A DNA stretch of 64,000 bases from Neobacillus terrae (lineage in GTDB: Bacteria > Bacillota > Bacilli > Bacillales > Cytobacillaceae): positions 124,001 through 188,000 of the forward strand of contig NZ_JAAOEO010000005.1 of assembly GCF_011393025.1 (NCBI RefSeq), read 5' to 3'. The translations under genes were made by a program, and so were the position numbers. Position 1 is the first letter of the stretch; the number at the start of each line of letters is the position of its first letter. Under the pieces are notes generated by a model. It did not search any database. It saw only the letters and a program-made list of their open reading frames with translations, and was not told where the DNA came from. Positions 46,056 to 54,765 of this stretch are shown in pieces.

Positions 46056-46069
46056 TGAAATCGTTTTCA
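46056..46069. promoter_or_regulatory. cre box (CcpA site)
   Basis: TGAAATCGTTTTCA matches the consensus TGWAANCGNTNWCA at every position. It sits about 22 bases upstream of the -35 element, a place more often linked to CcpA activation than to blockage. Confidence 0.75.
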
Positions 46070-46169
46070 TAAAAGCTTTCTTACGATTGGTATAAGTAGC
46101 GACTTTCACATTTAAAAAACCTATAATATTATTGCGAAAATAACTGACGAGGAGTAAAGCAAAATGAAT

Positions 46170-46208
46170 CTATAAAAATAGAGCTGCACTGCAGCTCTAT
46201 TTTTATAG
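46170..46208. terminator. Perfect 39-base palindrome, orphan bidirectional hairpin
   Basis: Two perfect 19-base arms (CTATAAAAATAGAGCTGCA and its complement) with one central C. The sequence has short T-runs on both strands. No gene ends here. A three-codon frame (ATG AAT CTA TAA) with GAGGAG before it runs into the left arm. The rest of 45939-46683 is AT-rich without a gene. Confidence 0.7.
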
Positions 46209-46683
46209 AAACCTTTGAGAAACATCGGATAGGCCTTTTACGAAATATCGTCAACTCTCTCAATATAGAAAGCGAAATTCCTACTTTACGACAGAGAAAG
46301 AACTTATATATCAAACTCTCAATACTTATTTATCACCACTCTATAGATCGATGAGTTAAACGCTCTCATTTTTATTTAACCATCAAGCAGGCATATTTTT
46401 TTAAGGGTTAGTATTTTTCTATTATATAAGTTACTTATTTTCATGGTAGCTATATAACAAAAATGCTGCCTTGAATAGTAATAGTCTTAGCTCCTCTCCT
46501 TTCTAAGAATGCATTTTCCTTCTTTTGATTTAGGTGATACAATACCTAAAAGTACAAACATTATAAATTTTTCGATCTCTAAATCGTTAAGGCGACAAAG
46601 AGATAAACCAAGATTATTAAAATGGGCGTATTAATTTAGGTTTTAACTCTTTTATTCAAGGTTAAATGAAAGATTATTATTAT

Positions 46684-46739
46684 TTAGTTAACCATTAAGT
46701 TAATATTGATACACTTAAATCAATTGCCAGGTTAACTAA
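46684..46739. promoter_or_regulatory. Inverted repeat upstream of alaR
   Basis: TTAGTTAACC (46684-46693) and GGTTAACTAA (46730-46739) are perfect complements 36 bases apart, 85-140 bases before the alaR start. The spacing suits cooperative binding of an Lrp-type octamer. It is a candidate site for AlaR autoregulation. Confidence 0.5.
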
Positions 46740-46823
46740 CGAAGGGTATAGATGTATAAAAAATAAACCTTTTTTAGCATTCAGTCTTTATTTTTATCTT
46801 ATGTACAGTTCAGGAGGCATGAA

Positions 46824-47327
46824 ATGAAACTTAGCAGTGAAGAAATAGAAATTTTGAAAATCCTTGAGGAAAATAATAAAATCCCGGTAGAAACCATTGC
46901 TTCTATGGTTCTATCCAACGAGGAAACGGTCAAAAAAACGATTCAGAAATTAGAAGACGAAAAAATTATTATCAGTTACCCGACATTGATTGACTGGACT
47001 AAAGTGGAAGGCCAAGAAAATGTGGTCGCCATGATTGATGTAAAGGTAACACCTAAACGGGGAGTCGGGTTCGACGATGTAGCTGAACGAATTTATCGAT
47101 TTCCAGAGGTGTCCTCCTTGTATCTCATGTCAGGTGCTTATGATTTATCGATTACTGTAGAAGGAAAATCGATGAATCAAATTGCTGCATTTGTATCGGA
47201 AAAATTATCAACAATCGAAAATGTCATATCCACCACTACTCATTTCATGTTAAAAAAATACAAGCATGACGGTGTGGTTTTCGACCGCGGGAATGACAAA
47301 GACAGAAGGATGGTTATTACACCATGA
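46824..47327 (+). CDS. alaR: Lrp/AsnC-type regulator AlaR
   Basis: A 167-residue regulator. The N-terminal helix-turn-helix (EEIEILKILEENNKIPVETI, then ASMVLSNEETVKKTIQKLED) is followed by an RAM ligand-binding domain (NVVAMIDVKVTPKRGVGFDD, SLYLMSGAYDLSITVEGK). Size and neighbour match B. subtilis AlaR (YugG), which controls the alanine transaminase gene. AGGAGG precedes the ATG. The stop codon overlaps the alaT start (ATGA), so the pair is coupled. Confidence 0.9.
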   Translation: MKLSSEEIEILKILEENNKIPVETIASMVLSNEETVKKTIQKLEDEKIIISYPTLIDWTKVEGQENVVAMIDVKVTPKRGVGFDDVAERIYRFPEVSSLYLMSGAYDLSITVEGKSMNQIAAFVSEKLSTIENVISTTTHFMLKKYKHDGVVFDRGNDKDRRMVITP

Positions 47328-48532
47328 CCATGAATTATTCTTCCTATATTTCTGAGTCTGCAAATCAGCTCAAGCCCTCCGGCATCCGGAAGTTTTTTGA
47401 TTTAGCTGCAGGGATGAAAGATGTCATTTCCTTAGGAGTTGGGGAACCAGACTTCGTTACTCCCTGGAATGTACGAGAAGCTACCATTCTATCAATAGAA
47501 CAAGGTTTTACCTCCTATACGGCTAACCCGGGATTGCTGGAACTAAGGGAGGAAATCTCTTCTTACCTTCTGAACATTTTTGGTGTCAGTTATAAAGCCG
47601 AAAATCAAATCCTTGTCACGGTTGGAGCCAGTCAAGCGCTTGATTTATCTTTCCGTGCCATTTTGAACCAAGGCGATGAAGTATTAATTGTGGAACCGGC
47701 ATTCGTCTCTTATGCCCCGTTAGTTTCCATTGCTGGCGGTAAACCCGTACCCATTTCCACATCACCTGAAAATGGTTTTAAGGTAACACCTGAACAAATT
47801 GAAAAGGCGATAACGGATAAAACCAAAGCTATTTTGCTATGTTCACCTAACAATCCAACAGGCAGTTCACTAATTAAAAAAGAGTTAATGGAAATTGCTA
47901 GGATTATTGAAGATCATGATTTATTAGTGGTTTCTGATGAAATTTACGCGGAATTATCCTATGACGAAGCCTTTACTAGCTTTGCATCCATCGAGGGAAT
48001 GTACGAAAGAACCATTTTAATCAACGGATTTTCAAAAGGATTTGCTATGACAGGCTGGAGATTAGGGTTTCTAGCAGCACCAGCCGAATTGGTTCAAGTA
48101 ATGCTAAAAATCCATCAATATACCATCATGTGTGCACCCCATATGCTGCAGCATGGTGCCCTTGAAGCCCTTCGCAATACATACAGAGAAGTTGAAAATA
48201 TGAGAAACAGCTATCGACAAAGACGGAACTATATGGTTCAATCCCTTAATAAAATGGGTTTGGATTGCCATACTCCCGGTGGCGCCTTCTATGTCTTCCC
48301 TTCGATCAAAGCAACTGGTCTTACCTCAGAGGAATTTGCAGAGGAACTTCTCATTCAAGAAAAAGTAGCTGTTGTTCCTGGTAATGTGTTCGGTGAATGT
48401 GGTGAAGGATATATTCGCTGTTCCTACGCAGCCTCAATGGAACAGCTTCAAGAATCAATGAAAAGGATTCAAAGATTCATTAAAACTAAAGGTGTTTCTG
48501 TCGAAAGCACGTTGGAACATCAAACTCTTTAA
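47324..48532 (+). CDS. alaT: Alanine transaminase AlaT (class I aminotransferase)
   Basis: A 402-residue PLP-dependent aminotransferase. Fold-type I marks are VGEPDFVTPWNV at the N-terminus, the Asn in LLCSPNNPTGSSL, the Asp-x-x-Tyr in VVSDEIYAELSYD, the PLP Lys in NGFSKGFAMTGWRLGF, and the Arg in GYIRCSYA. The alaR neighbour makes YugH/AlaT the best match; substrate alanine is inferred from that pair. Start codon is the overlapping ATG at 47324 or the ATG at 47330. Confidence 0.9.
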   Translation: MTMNYSSYISESANQLKPSGIRKFFDLAAGMKDVISLGVGEPDFVTPWNVREATILSIEQGFTSYTANPGLLELREEISSYLLNIFGVSYKAENQILVTVGASQALDLSFRAILNQGDEVLIVEPAFVSYAPLVSIAGGKPVPISTSPENGFKVTPEQIEKAITDKTKAILLCSPNNPTGSSLIKKELMEIARIIEDHDLLVVSDEIYAELSYDEAFTSFASIEGMYERTILINGFSKGFAMTGWRLGFLAAPAELVQVMLKIHQYTIMCAPHMLQHGALEALRNTYREVENMRNSYRQRRNYMVQSLNKMGLDCHTPGGAFYVFPSIKATGLTSEEFAEELLIQEKVAVVPGNVFGECGEGYIRCSYAASMEQLQESMKRIQRFIKTKGVSVESTLEHQTL

Positions 48533-48545
48533 AAATTTGTATGGA

Positions 48546-48598
48546 GATTGAGTAGGAGAAACTGATCAGTCCCTTAAACTCAGTCTCCTCATTATTTT
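48546..48598 (+). terminator. Probable terminator after alaT
   Basis: An imperfect stem (GAG..GGAGA..CTGA with TCAGTCTCCTC) is followed by ATTATTTTTAG. Confidence 0.5.
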
Positions 48599-48795
48599 TA
48601 GAATTTAACAACCAAATTCCACTCCTTCCCCTGCTTTGCTCCTTGAACAAGGAATAAATTCCTGTACCCTCTTGAAAGTAATCCTGTTCCCAATTGTACA
48701 ATTAAATACTCAGCTATTATAAGAATTAGTTCAAGCACTTACATCTTGGCGCTTATATATATTAAATCAGAGTATGTATATTCTGGGGTGCTGAT

Positions 48796-49242
48796 ATGAC
48801 AATTAGAGTAGCGAACGAAATGGAGACTGATTATATTCTTAGGCTTACAGGACATGTAATAGAAGAAAGCACAAGAAGTCATTCCACTAATGATCCCTAT
48901 GGTGGTTATAACATGTTTCTGCCACTTATTCGGAATGGTGCGTATTACCTTATAGAGGAAGAAAGTGGTTGGTTAAAAGGTTGGGCATTAATAGGTTTAG
49001 ATCGAAGTTCGATGACAGGGAAAAACATTGGCAACGTTTTTCATCTGTACGTCTTTCCCGGATACAGAAATTTTGGAATTGGAAAAAATTTAATAAAGGC
49101 TGGTATTCAAAATCTTTCTGCTTTAGGGGTTGAGACCATACAGCTGAATGTATTTACGGGTAATCCAGCTAAATCTCTTTATGAAAAGCTTGGCTTCAGA
49201 AGTATCTCTACATTTATGGAACTAAATGTAGGAAAAAGCTAA
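48796..49242 (+). CDS. GNAT family N-acetyltransferase
   Basis: A 148-residue acetyltransferase. Motif A is VFPGYRNFGIGKNLIKAGIQ (about 95-114); motif B is NPAKSLYEKLGFRSISTFME. Start is TIRVANEMETDYILRLTGHV. Substrate unknown. GGGGTG before the ATG gives a fair binding site. A shared terminator separates it from the convergent nrd operon. Confidence 0.88.
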   Translation: MTIRVANEMETDYILRLTGHVIEESTRSHSTNDPYGGYNMFLPLIRNGAYYLIEEESGWLKGWALIGLDRSSMTGKNIGNVFHLYVFPGYRNFGIGKNLIKAGIQNLSALGVETIQLNVFTGNPAKSLYEKLGFRSISTFMELNVGKS

Positions 49243-49262
49243 TCGTTTGGTTACAGAAAAGC

Positions 49263-49290
49263 GTGCATTAACCTAAAACGATTAATGCAC
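49263..49290. terminator. Shared terminator between the GNAT gene and nrdI
   Basis: GTGCATTAA pairs with TTAATGCAC. It lies between convergent genes, with U-rich sequence on both sides (short on the minus strand). Confidence 0.75.
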
Positions 49291-49307
49291 CTCTTCTCAT
49301 ATTTTTA

Positions 49308-49754
49308 TCACTTTAATCTCAAGCGTTTTATTATAGAGTCCGAAAATTTAACACAACGTGTATAGTCCTTTGATTGAGGGGCTAACTCAATTTTCAAAGT
49401 TGCTGCTAGGTTCGTTTGAACAACAAGCATGTCTCTAAATGCATCAACGGCTCCGCAAAAATTAGGATAGAAGCTGTCACCAGTCCCCGCAACCCCTGTT
49501 ACTAGGTTTCTTATATCCGGCCTTTCGAAGCCTCGATAAATTTGCCGTATTTCTTTAGGAATGCATCCATTTCCCCATGTATAGGTGGCAATAATAATAG
49601 CATCATAGGCCGCCATCTCCTCGATTGGAAACTCTTGAGCTATAAAAATTTGAAGGGAGTGAGAATATTTTTGGAAACACTTCTCCAATATTTCTATTAA
49701 TCTTTTCGTATTTCCAGTGACCGAAGTATAAATAAGGGCTATTTTATAGCTCAT
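49308..49754 (-). CDS. nrdI: NrdI flavodoxin-like ribonucleotide reductase activator
   Basis: A protein of about 148 residues. The FMN phosphate loop is ALIYTSVTGNTKRLIE at the N-terminus, followed by ATYTWGNGCIPKEIRQIY and VAGTGDSFYPNFCGAV, typical NrdI flavin-binding loops. NrdI supplies oxidant for the manganese-tyrosyl cofactor of the class Ib small subunit. I start at the ATG at 49754, which overlaps the nrdF end by 11 bases; the longer frame lies within nrdF. It is the last gene of the operon. Confidence 0.92.
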   Translation of the reverse strand: MSYKIALIYTSVTGNTKRLIEILEKCFQKYSHSLQIFIAQEFPIEEMAAYDAIIIATYTWGNGCIPKEIRQIYRGFERPDIRNLVTGVAGTGDSFYPNFCGAVDAFRDMLVVQTNLAATLKIELAPQSKDYTRCVKFSDSIIKRLRLK

Positions 49755-50790
49755 CGAAGCCGTTGGACTGGGTAACCTTGGTATAGGTTCTGGATTTTTG
49801 CTCAAAGAAATCTGACTTTGTTTCATTGATCATCTCGTCACTGAATACCTGGATCCATGGCATTGAATTATTTCGATCCTCATAAAAATTTTCAAGTCCG
49901 AGCTGGCGAAGCCTTTTATTTGCCAGATATTCCACATAACCATTAAATTCTTTTAAGTCAATTCCATTAATATCTTTCAAAACAACTCCAGCCCATTCCT
50001 TTTCTAGGCAAACCGCTTTGCCGATTGTATCGTATATATACTGAATATTTTCTTCAGTATTAAGCTCGGGATTTTCCGCTAAAAGGATTCGGATAAATTG
50101 GGAAATAAAATAAGAATGCTGCATCTCATCCCTTTGGATATAGCTAATCATCGTACTCGTTTTGAGCATTTTTTGCTGACTTGCAAGATTATAGAAGAAG
50201 GCAAAACCTGCATAGAAATAAATACCTTCTAAATTAATAGAGTTGATCCCCAGTTCAAAAAGACTTTGGGGCGACGGATTTTGCCTGAACTTTTCATATG
50301 CTCCTAAAATAAGCTCGTTCCTCTTTTGAACAATCGGATCCTCCTTTGCCTCATTAAATCGATGATTTTGTTCACTCAAAGGGACTAAGGAACTCAGAAT
50401 ATAAGAATAGGATTCATTATGGACAGCCTCCTGCTGGGAAATGACAGCAAATATCGCTTTAAAGCTTGAATCTGTCACATAGTCCATCACCTGGCTCATT
50501 GTTGGTGTTTGAAGACTATCGAGGGAAGCAAGCTGAGTAGTTATTCTTAGAAAAATAACCTGTTCCTCCGGTGAAAGAGAATCCCATTGTTTAATATCAT
50601 CCTGCATATTGATTTCCTGAGCCTTCCAGAAATTTGATAATAGTGTCTGATAAAGACCATACATTTGCGGATAGGCAATGTCATTCCAATTGAGCAATCC
50701 TGAAGACGCACCGTTGATAATACCTGTTGAACGGTTAGGCTCCAATGGATTTAATAATTTACTTTTATTTAATGGCATATTAATATTCAT
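49744..50790 (-). CDS. nrdF: Ribonucleotide reductase small subunit (class I, NrdF)
   Basis: A 348-residue radical-bearing subunit. Metal ligands seen are Asp in ASLDSLQTPT, Glu and His in QQEAVHNESY, Glu in SINLEGIYFYAG, and Glu and His in QRDEMQHSYF. The Tyr of QQEAVHNESY is at the radical position (four residues after the His). So this is a tyrosyl-radical protein, not a ligand-depleted class Ie one. NrdI beside it supports a Mn cofactor (class Ib). It is 17 bases downstream of nrdE. Confidence 0.93.
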   Translation of the reverse strand: MNINMPLNKSKLLNPLEPNRSTGIINGASSGLLNWNDIAYPQMYGLYQTLLSNFWKAQEINMQDDIKQWDSLSPEEQVIFLRITTQLASLDSLQTPTMSQVMDYVTDSSFKAIFAVISQQEAVHNESYSYILSSLVPLSEQNHRFNEAKEDPIVQKRNELILGAYEKFRQNPSPQSLFELGINSINLEGIYFYAGFAFFYNLASQQKMLKTSTMISYIQRDEMQHSYFISQFIRILLAENPELNTEENIQYIYDTIGKAVCLEKEWAGVVLKDINGIDLKEFNGYVEYLANKRLRQLGLENFYEDRNNSMPWIQVFSDEMINETKSDFFEQKSRTYTKVTQSNGFDEL

Positions 50791-50807
50791 CTTTAATCTC
50801 CCTTTGA

Positions 50808-53093
50808 TTAGCTATGGCAGGCTTCACATTCTTCGATTTCTGACTGAGAAGTACTTCTTACATAATAGGTGGTTTTCAAGCCCAGCTTCCATGCTTCTAG
50901 ATGCAGGTTTAATAATTCTTTCGCCTTTATATCATGCCTTACGTAAATGTTAAAGCTGATTGATTGATCAATATGTCTCTGCCGTTTTGCGTTTTGCCTG
51001 ATGCTCCACTTCTGATCAATTTGATGTCTGGCTCGCCGATAGAATTCATAGGTAATATGGTTGAGATCAGGAGCAGTCACTTTAAATTTAAAGTTTTTCT
51101 TCTCTTCTGCATATTCCACCGCATATATGGGGTCTATGCCATCGGTTGACCCGCCGATCTTTGCTGTAGATGAATTAGGGGCTACAGCCATCAGCCATCC
51201 ATTTCGAATTCCTGTCTGCGCTACCTCTTCCTGAAGTTCCTTCCACCTTTTTGAGGTATACTCCCTTCTCTCAAAATATTTTCCTGTTTCCCATTCCGAG
51301 CCTCTAAATTGGCTGTAAGCTCCTTTTTCCTTTGCTAATTCATTTGATGCACGAATGGCATAAAAAGCGATATCTTCATAGAGATGATCAGCATATTGTA
51401 CAGCTTCCTCTGATTCCCAATACATTCCTCTTAATGCCAGTAAATGATGCCAGCCGAAAGTTCCAAGACCGACAGCCCTGAATTTTTTATTCGTCACTTG
51501 TGCCTGTCCAACTGTTATAGTATTTAAATCAATCACATTATCGAGCATACGGACCTGTATATTAATGATTCTCTCAAGGACATTAGCAGGAACCGCTTTT
51601 GATAAATTAATAGAAGACAGATTACAGACCACAAAATCACCTGGTCTGCGAACAATGACTAAGTCACCATCCTCATTCTGGTACTCTTTTATAATGGTTG
51701 TCGGCGACATATTCTGAGAAATTTCCGTACAAAGATTACTGCAATAGATAGAAGTTCTTCCTTCTCCCACCAGATGTTTATTGGGATTTTGTCTGTTTAT
51801 CTCATCCCTGTAAAACATATATGGCGTGCCTGTTTCAAGCTGAGCAACCATGATTCGCGCCATGATATCCATTGCCCGGTATGTTTTTCTCGGAAGTAAT
51901 GGATTATTGACCGCTTCATTGTATTTTTCGGTAAAATGTTTTCTATCAATTTCATCGTAGAAATCTTCCAGTCCCAACGGATTTCCCTCTATATCTTTCC
52001 AGCCCATCTGCTGTTTCACTTGATGTGGGCAAAAAGTATGCCATAAACCGATACTTTTCCCCATTTCGTCTGTTTCAAGAAGCTTTTCCATAAATAAGTC
52101 AGGAATGCTAACACCGGTAAAAATATCATGAGCTTTACGACGTTCGTCTCCGTTGTTGGTCTTTAGATCCAGAAAGCCATTCATAATGTCTTTATGGAAA
52201 ATATCCAGATAAATAGCGATTGCTCCCTGCCGCTGTCCGAGCTGGTCTACACTAACCGCCGTATCATTAATCAGGCGTATCCAAGGAATCACACCAGAAG
52301 ACATTCCTTTGAAGCCTTTAATATCAGAACCAAGCGCTCGGACCTTTCCATAGTAGATTCCAATACCTCCGCCATCCTTGCTTAACCTTGCAATATCCCA
52401 ATTATTTAAGTAAATACCATCAAGAGAATCATCAACTGTATCAATAAAGCAGGAGGATAATTGTCCATATGATTTACCGGCATTTGATAATGTAGGAGTC
52501 GCAACAGTCATATACAAGTTGCTCATAGCCCAATATGCTTCTTTTACGAGGGAAACCCTTTTTTCTTTTTTCTCCTTCAACATTAAGGTCATAGCTATAA
52601 CCATGAATCTTTCTTGCGGGAGTTCATAAATGTTTCGTTCGTAATCCCTTGCAAGATAACGGTCAGCCAATAAAAATAAACCTATGTAATTAAATAAATG
52701 GTCCCTCTCAGCATTGATTTCGTGCGAAAATTCTTCCATTTCTTCCTTTGAATAACTTAATAAATCTGCAGAATATACCCCTTTTTTTACCAAGGTTTTA
52801 ACTAACTGATAAAAATCTCCATACAGCAGAGCAGCATCATAATTTCGATTTTTCCCTGCTTCCCGATACAATTCATTGAGATAGAGTCTGGCAGCCACAA
52901 ATGTCCATTCCGGCTGATCCATGGCAATCCTGTTCAAAGCATAAAACATTGCTTGCTGGTTGGCGTCTTGTTCTGTTAACTCCAATTCTGCCAATCTCTT
53001 TTTTAATCCGGATACCTCTAATCCATACTTTTTGGCTGCTTCATCGATAACCCTTATTACATTTTGGTGTTCCGCGTCCAGCTTTTTATTCAT
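50808..53093 (-). CDS. nrdE: Ribonucleotide reductase large subunit (class I, NrdE/NrdA type)
   Basis: A 761-residue catalytic subunit. Visible features are the substrate-site Cys in YGQLSSCFIDTVDDSL, the KDGGGIGIYYG loop, the Asn-Cys-Glu region YCSNLCTEISQN, the second redox Cys in FVVCNLSSINLS, PNSSTAKIGGSTDGIDP, and the C-terminal Cys pair in EECEACHS. It is longer than typical NrdE (about 700), and sequence details look more like NrdA, although no clear ATP cone (VxKRDG) is seen. The ATG at 53093 follows GGAGGGG; the upstream frame runs into a terminator. It is controlled by a cobalamin riboswitch. Confidence 0.92.
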   Translation of the reverse strand: MNKKLDAEHQNVIRVIDEAAKKYGLEVSGLKKRLAELELTEQDANQQAMFYALNRIAMDQPEWTFVAARLYLNELYREAGKNRNYDAALLYGDFYQLVKTLVKKGVYSADLLSYSKEEMEEFSHEINAERDHLFNYIGLFLLADRYLARDYERNIYELPQERFMVIAMTLMLKEKKEKRVSLVKEAYWAMSNLYMTVATPTLSNAGKSYGQLSSCFIDTVDDSLDGIYLNNWDIARLSKDGGGIGIYYGKVRALGSDIKGFKGMSSGVIPWIRLINDTAVSVDQLGQRQGAIAIYLDIFHKDIMNGFLDLKTNNGDERRKAHDIFTGVSIPDLFMEKLLETDEMGKSIGLWHTFCPHQVKQQMGWKDIEGNPLGLEDFYDEIDRKHFTEKYNEAVNNPLLPRKTYRAMDIMARIMVAQLETGTPYMFYRDEINRQNPNKHLVGEGRTSIYCSNLCTEISQNMSPTTIIKEYQNEDGDLVIVRRPGDFVVCNLSSINLSKAVPANVLERIINIQVRMLDNVIDLNTITVGQAQVTNKKFRAVGLGTFGWHHLLALRGMYWESEEAVQYADHLYEDIAFYAIRASNELAKEKGAYSQFRGSEWETGKYFERREYTSKRWKELQEEVAQTGIRNGWLMAVAPNSSTAKIGGSTDGIDPIYAVEYAEEKKNFKFKVTAPDLNHITYEFYRRARHQIDQKWSIRQNAKRQRHIDQSISFNIYVRHDIKAKELLNLHLEAWKLGLKTTYYVRSTSQSEIEECEACHS

Positions 53094-53110
53094 GTTTATC
53101 CCCTCCAATA

Positions 53111-53143
53111 AAATAAAAAATCCGCTCATGTTATTGAGCGGAT
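53111..53143 (-). terminator. Cobalamin riboswitch terminator
   Basis: On the minus strand ATCCGCTC pairs with GAGCGGAT and is followed by TTTTTTATTTTATT. It ends a few bases before the nrdE binding site. Confidence 0.92.
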
Positions 53144-53221
53144 GAAACGATCACACCAAAAGGAATATGAAAAAAAGAATTGGACAAACCTTCTGATTGC
53201 CATCGTTTCATCTTCCCAATC

Positions 53222-53415
53222 CCCGAGGAAGTGAAACTACTTAAGATATGACAGGTCTCCTGACTCATGCTTCACTCTACTTTGAACCCTTCCCATACAA
53301 GCACCCGTTTCCGAGCATATTGTAAAGTGGTTTGTTCATTTCGTCGCATTTACAGTTGCGGGGGCAGTTCTGGATTTAAACCAGATTCCCTATTAAGCCT
53401 ACTGGCATCGCATCT
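53222..53415 (-). promoter_or_regulatory. Cobalamin (B12) riboswitch
   Basis: The minus strand carries the conserved elements in order: AGTAGGCTTAATAGGGAA, TCCAGAACTGCCCCCGCAAC with TGTAA, the GGAAACGGGTGCTTGTATGG arm, and the B12 box AAGCATGAGTCAGGAGACCT. These are the standard adenosylcobalamin aptamer blocks. It precedes a terminator and the nrdE-nrdF-nrdI operon, so high B12 should switch this B12-independent reductase off. The region 53416-53571 upstream is AT-rich and probably holds the promoter. Confidence 0.96.
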
Positions 53416-53571
53416 CAAGGCGTAACTATATGTAGTTGTTTTTAATTAAGAAAATCAATATGTAGAAATTATATTTTTTATGTTAGCGGAAATTTCTATA
53501 TAAAGCAAGTAATTATGTATTGGCTTAAATTTAATTTTCCATTCTGTTCATTTTTTTTAGAAGGCTATGAT

Positions 53572-53745
53572 AAACTTGCCCCGTTGATTTTGCTCTCGGC
53601 GCTTGCTTTCCGCTTCTGGTGTCTCCCTTTGACACTCTTTTCCCCCCAGGACATTGACACTGCATCCTCGTATTCACACCGCACGAAGGAAATGCAAATG
53701 CATTTTCGAAGAGTTTCCCGTCTTCCGCACCGATCAACATTGCAA
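53572..53745 (+). repeat. Dispersed repeat family A, copy 2
   Basis: Same orientation and block order as 378-590, with a centre shortened and altered. The conserved end is CACCGCACGAAGGAAATGCAAATGCATTTTCGA. Frames read through it on both strands are chance. Confidence 0.8.
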
Positions 53746-53844
53746 AACCCACAAAATGATCCTTTACGCAGCGTTTTAGAAAAAAAGCTTGAATACACTC
53801 CAATTTAGCCGGAAAGAATACTGTTAAAAGCAGAGGTGAAGATG

Positions 53845-53991
53845 ATGGATTCCCAGTCCTATACAGCAGCTAACCTGTCAGACAATTTAGTTGATGAGCT
53901 AAAAACTATTGAGGATAAGCTTAGCGAAAAGGCGAACAAGAAAGTTGTAGTTATCGCCTATGAAAAGGAAAATCAGGATAAACTAGATTAA
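53845..53991 (+). CDS. Small charged protein, 48 residues
   Basis: The ATG at 53845 (or 53842) follows CAGAGG. The peptide reads MDSQSYTAANLSDNLVDELK, then TIEDKLSEKANKKVVVIAYE. A helical N-terminal half is followed by a short strand (KVVVIAYEKE). A strong terminator follows 6 bases after the stop, which supports a real gene. I do not recognise the family. Confidence 0.65.
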   Translation: MDSQSYTAANLSDNLVDELKTIEDKLSEKANKKVVVIAYEKENQDKLD

Positions 53992-53997
53992 ATAATC

Positions 53998-54032
53998 AAA
54001 AAAGAGAAGTAGTCACTCTATTTCTCTTTTTT
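53998..54032 (+). terminator. Terminator of the 48-residue protein gene
   Basis: AAAAGAGAA pairs with TTCTCTTTT and is followed by TTGTGG. Confidence 0.85.
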
Positions 54033-54095
54033 GTGGTTATTTTAATTCGTAACAAAAGTTATATCCGTTCTTTTAAAATTTAACTGGATTTCCCA

Positions 54096-54362
54096 CTAAA
54101 ACAATGCCATGATTGACAGGTAAATACAAAAAACAGAGCATGCAAATAAGATTAAAGCTCTTGTAAAACTCCTCCTAATTTTAATACCATAAGTACAAAA
54201 GAATATGGCCGCTGCTAATTTTGAACTACTCTGCAAATAAGCATGATTTGAAAAAAATGAACTGCTTAAAATAACGGAAGCTAGAAAAGTTATAGAGATT
54301 ATTAATTTGAACCATAAAGGTTCATTCAGAAACCCTCTAATCATAAATTTTATCCTTGGCAT
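54096..54362 (-). CDS. Small membrane protein, 88 residues
   Basis: Starts at the ATG at 54362 after GGGAGAT. Three hydrophobic segments are visible: LWFKLIISITFLASVILSSS, KLAAAIFFCTYGIKI and ALILFACSVFCIYLSIMAL. The short basic loop IKIRRSFTRA would lie inside the cell. Unknown family and function. It appears to be a lone gene. Confidence 0.6.
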   Translation of the reverse strand: MPRIKFMIRGFLNEPLWFKLIISITFLASVILSSSFFSNHAYLQSSSKLAAAIFFCTYGIKIRRSFTRALILFACSVFCIYLSIMALF

Positions 54363-54577
54363 GAGGATATCTCCCTTCAAAAAAACTGAATTGGTAATTA
54401 AGCATATGTTGGGATTAAAAAAGTATCACTTTTAGGAGTTTCCTAAATTGGGTTATATGAATTTTATTTATGGTCCTGTTAGCCCAAGCAATTCTGTATT
54501 TGGCCCTTGTTCCCCTGCTATTTAGCAAGTTATTTTTCTAAAATTTCGAAAAACCCCTTTTCTGCCCATTTATACAG

Positions 54578-54603
54578 TAAAAAAGCTGCCAAAATGACAG
54601 CTC
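54578..54603 (-). terminator. Terminator on the minus strand
   Basis: AGCTGTC pairs with GGCAGCT (one G-U) and is followed by TTTTTTAC. It lies downstream of the sensor kinase remnant. Confidence 0.75.
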
Positions 54604-54629
54604 TGGTCTAATGATATCCCCTTTAAGTT

Positions 54630-54657
54630 AAAAATCCCCTTCTTGAGGGGATTTTTG
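54630..54657. terminator. Second hairpin terminator downstream of the kinase remnant
   Basis: AAAATCCCC pairs with GGGGATTTT around TTCTTGA, with A- and T-runs on both sides. It can act on either strand. The rest of 54363-54765 shows no gene. Confidence 0.85.
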
Positions 54658-54765
54658 TTTCGGATATCGTATGTTCTATTATACAGTCCCATTTTTGCTA
54701 AAAAACTCAATTCACGGTTATTTTTCTTACAAGGGAAACGAATATAATTAAATAGTATTTTTCTT

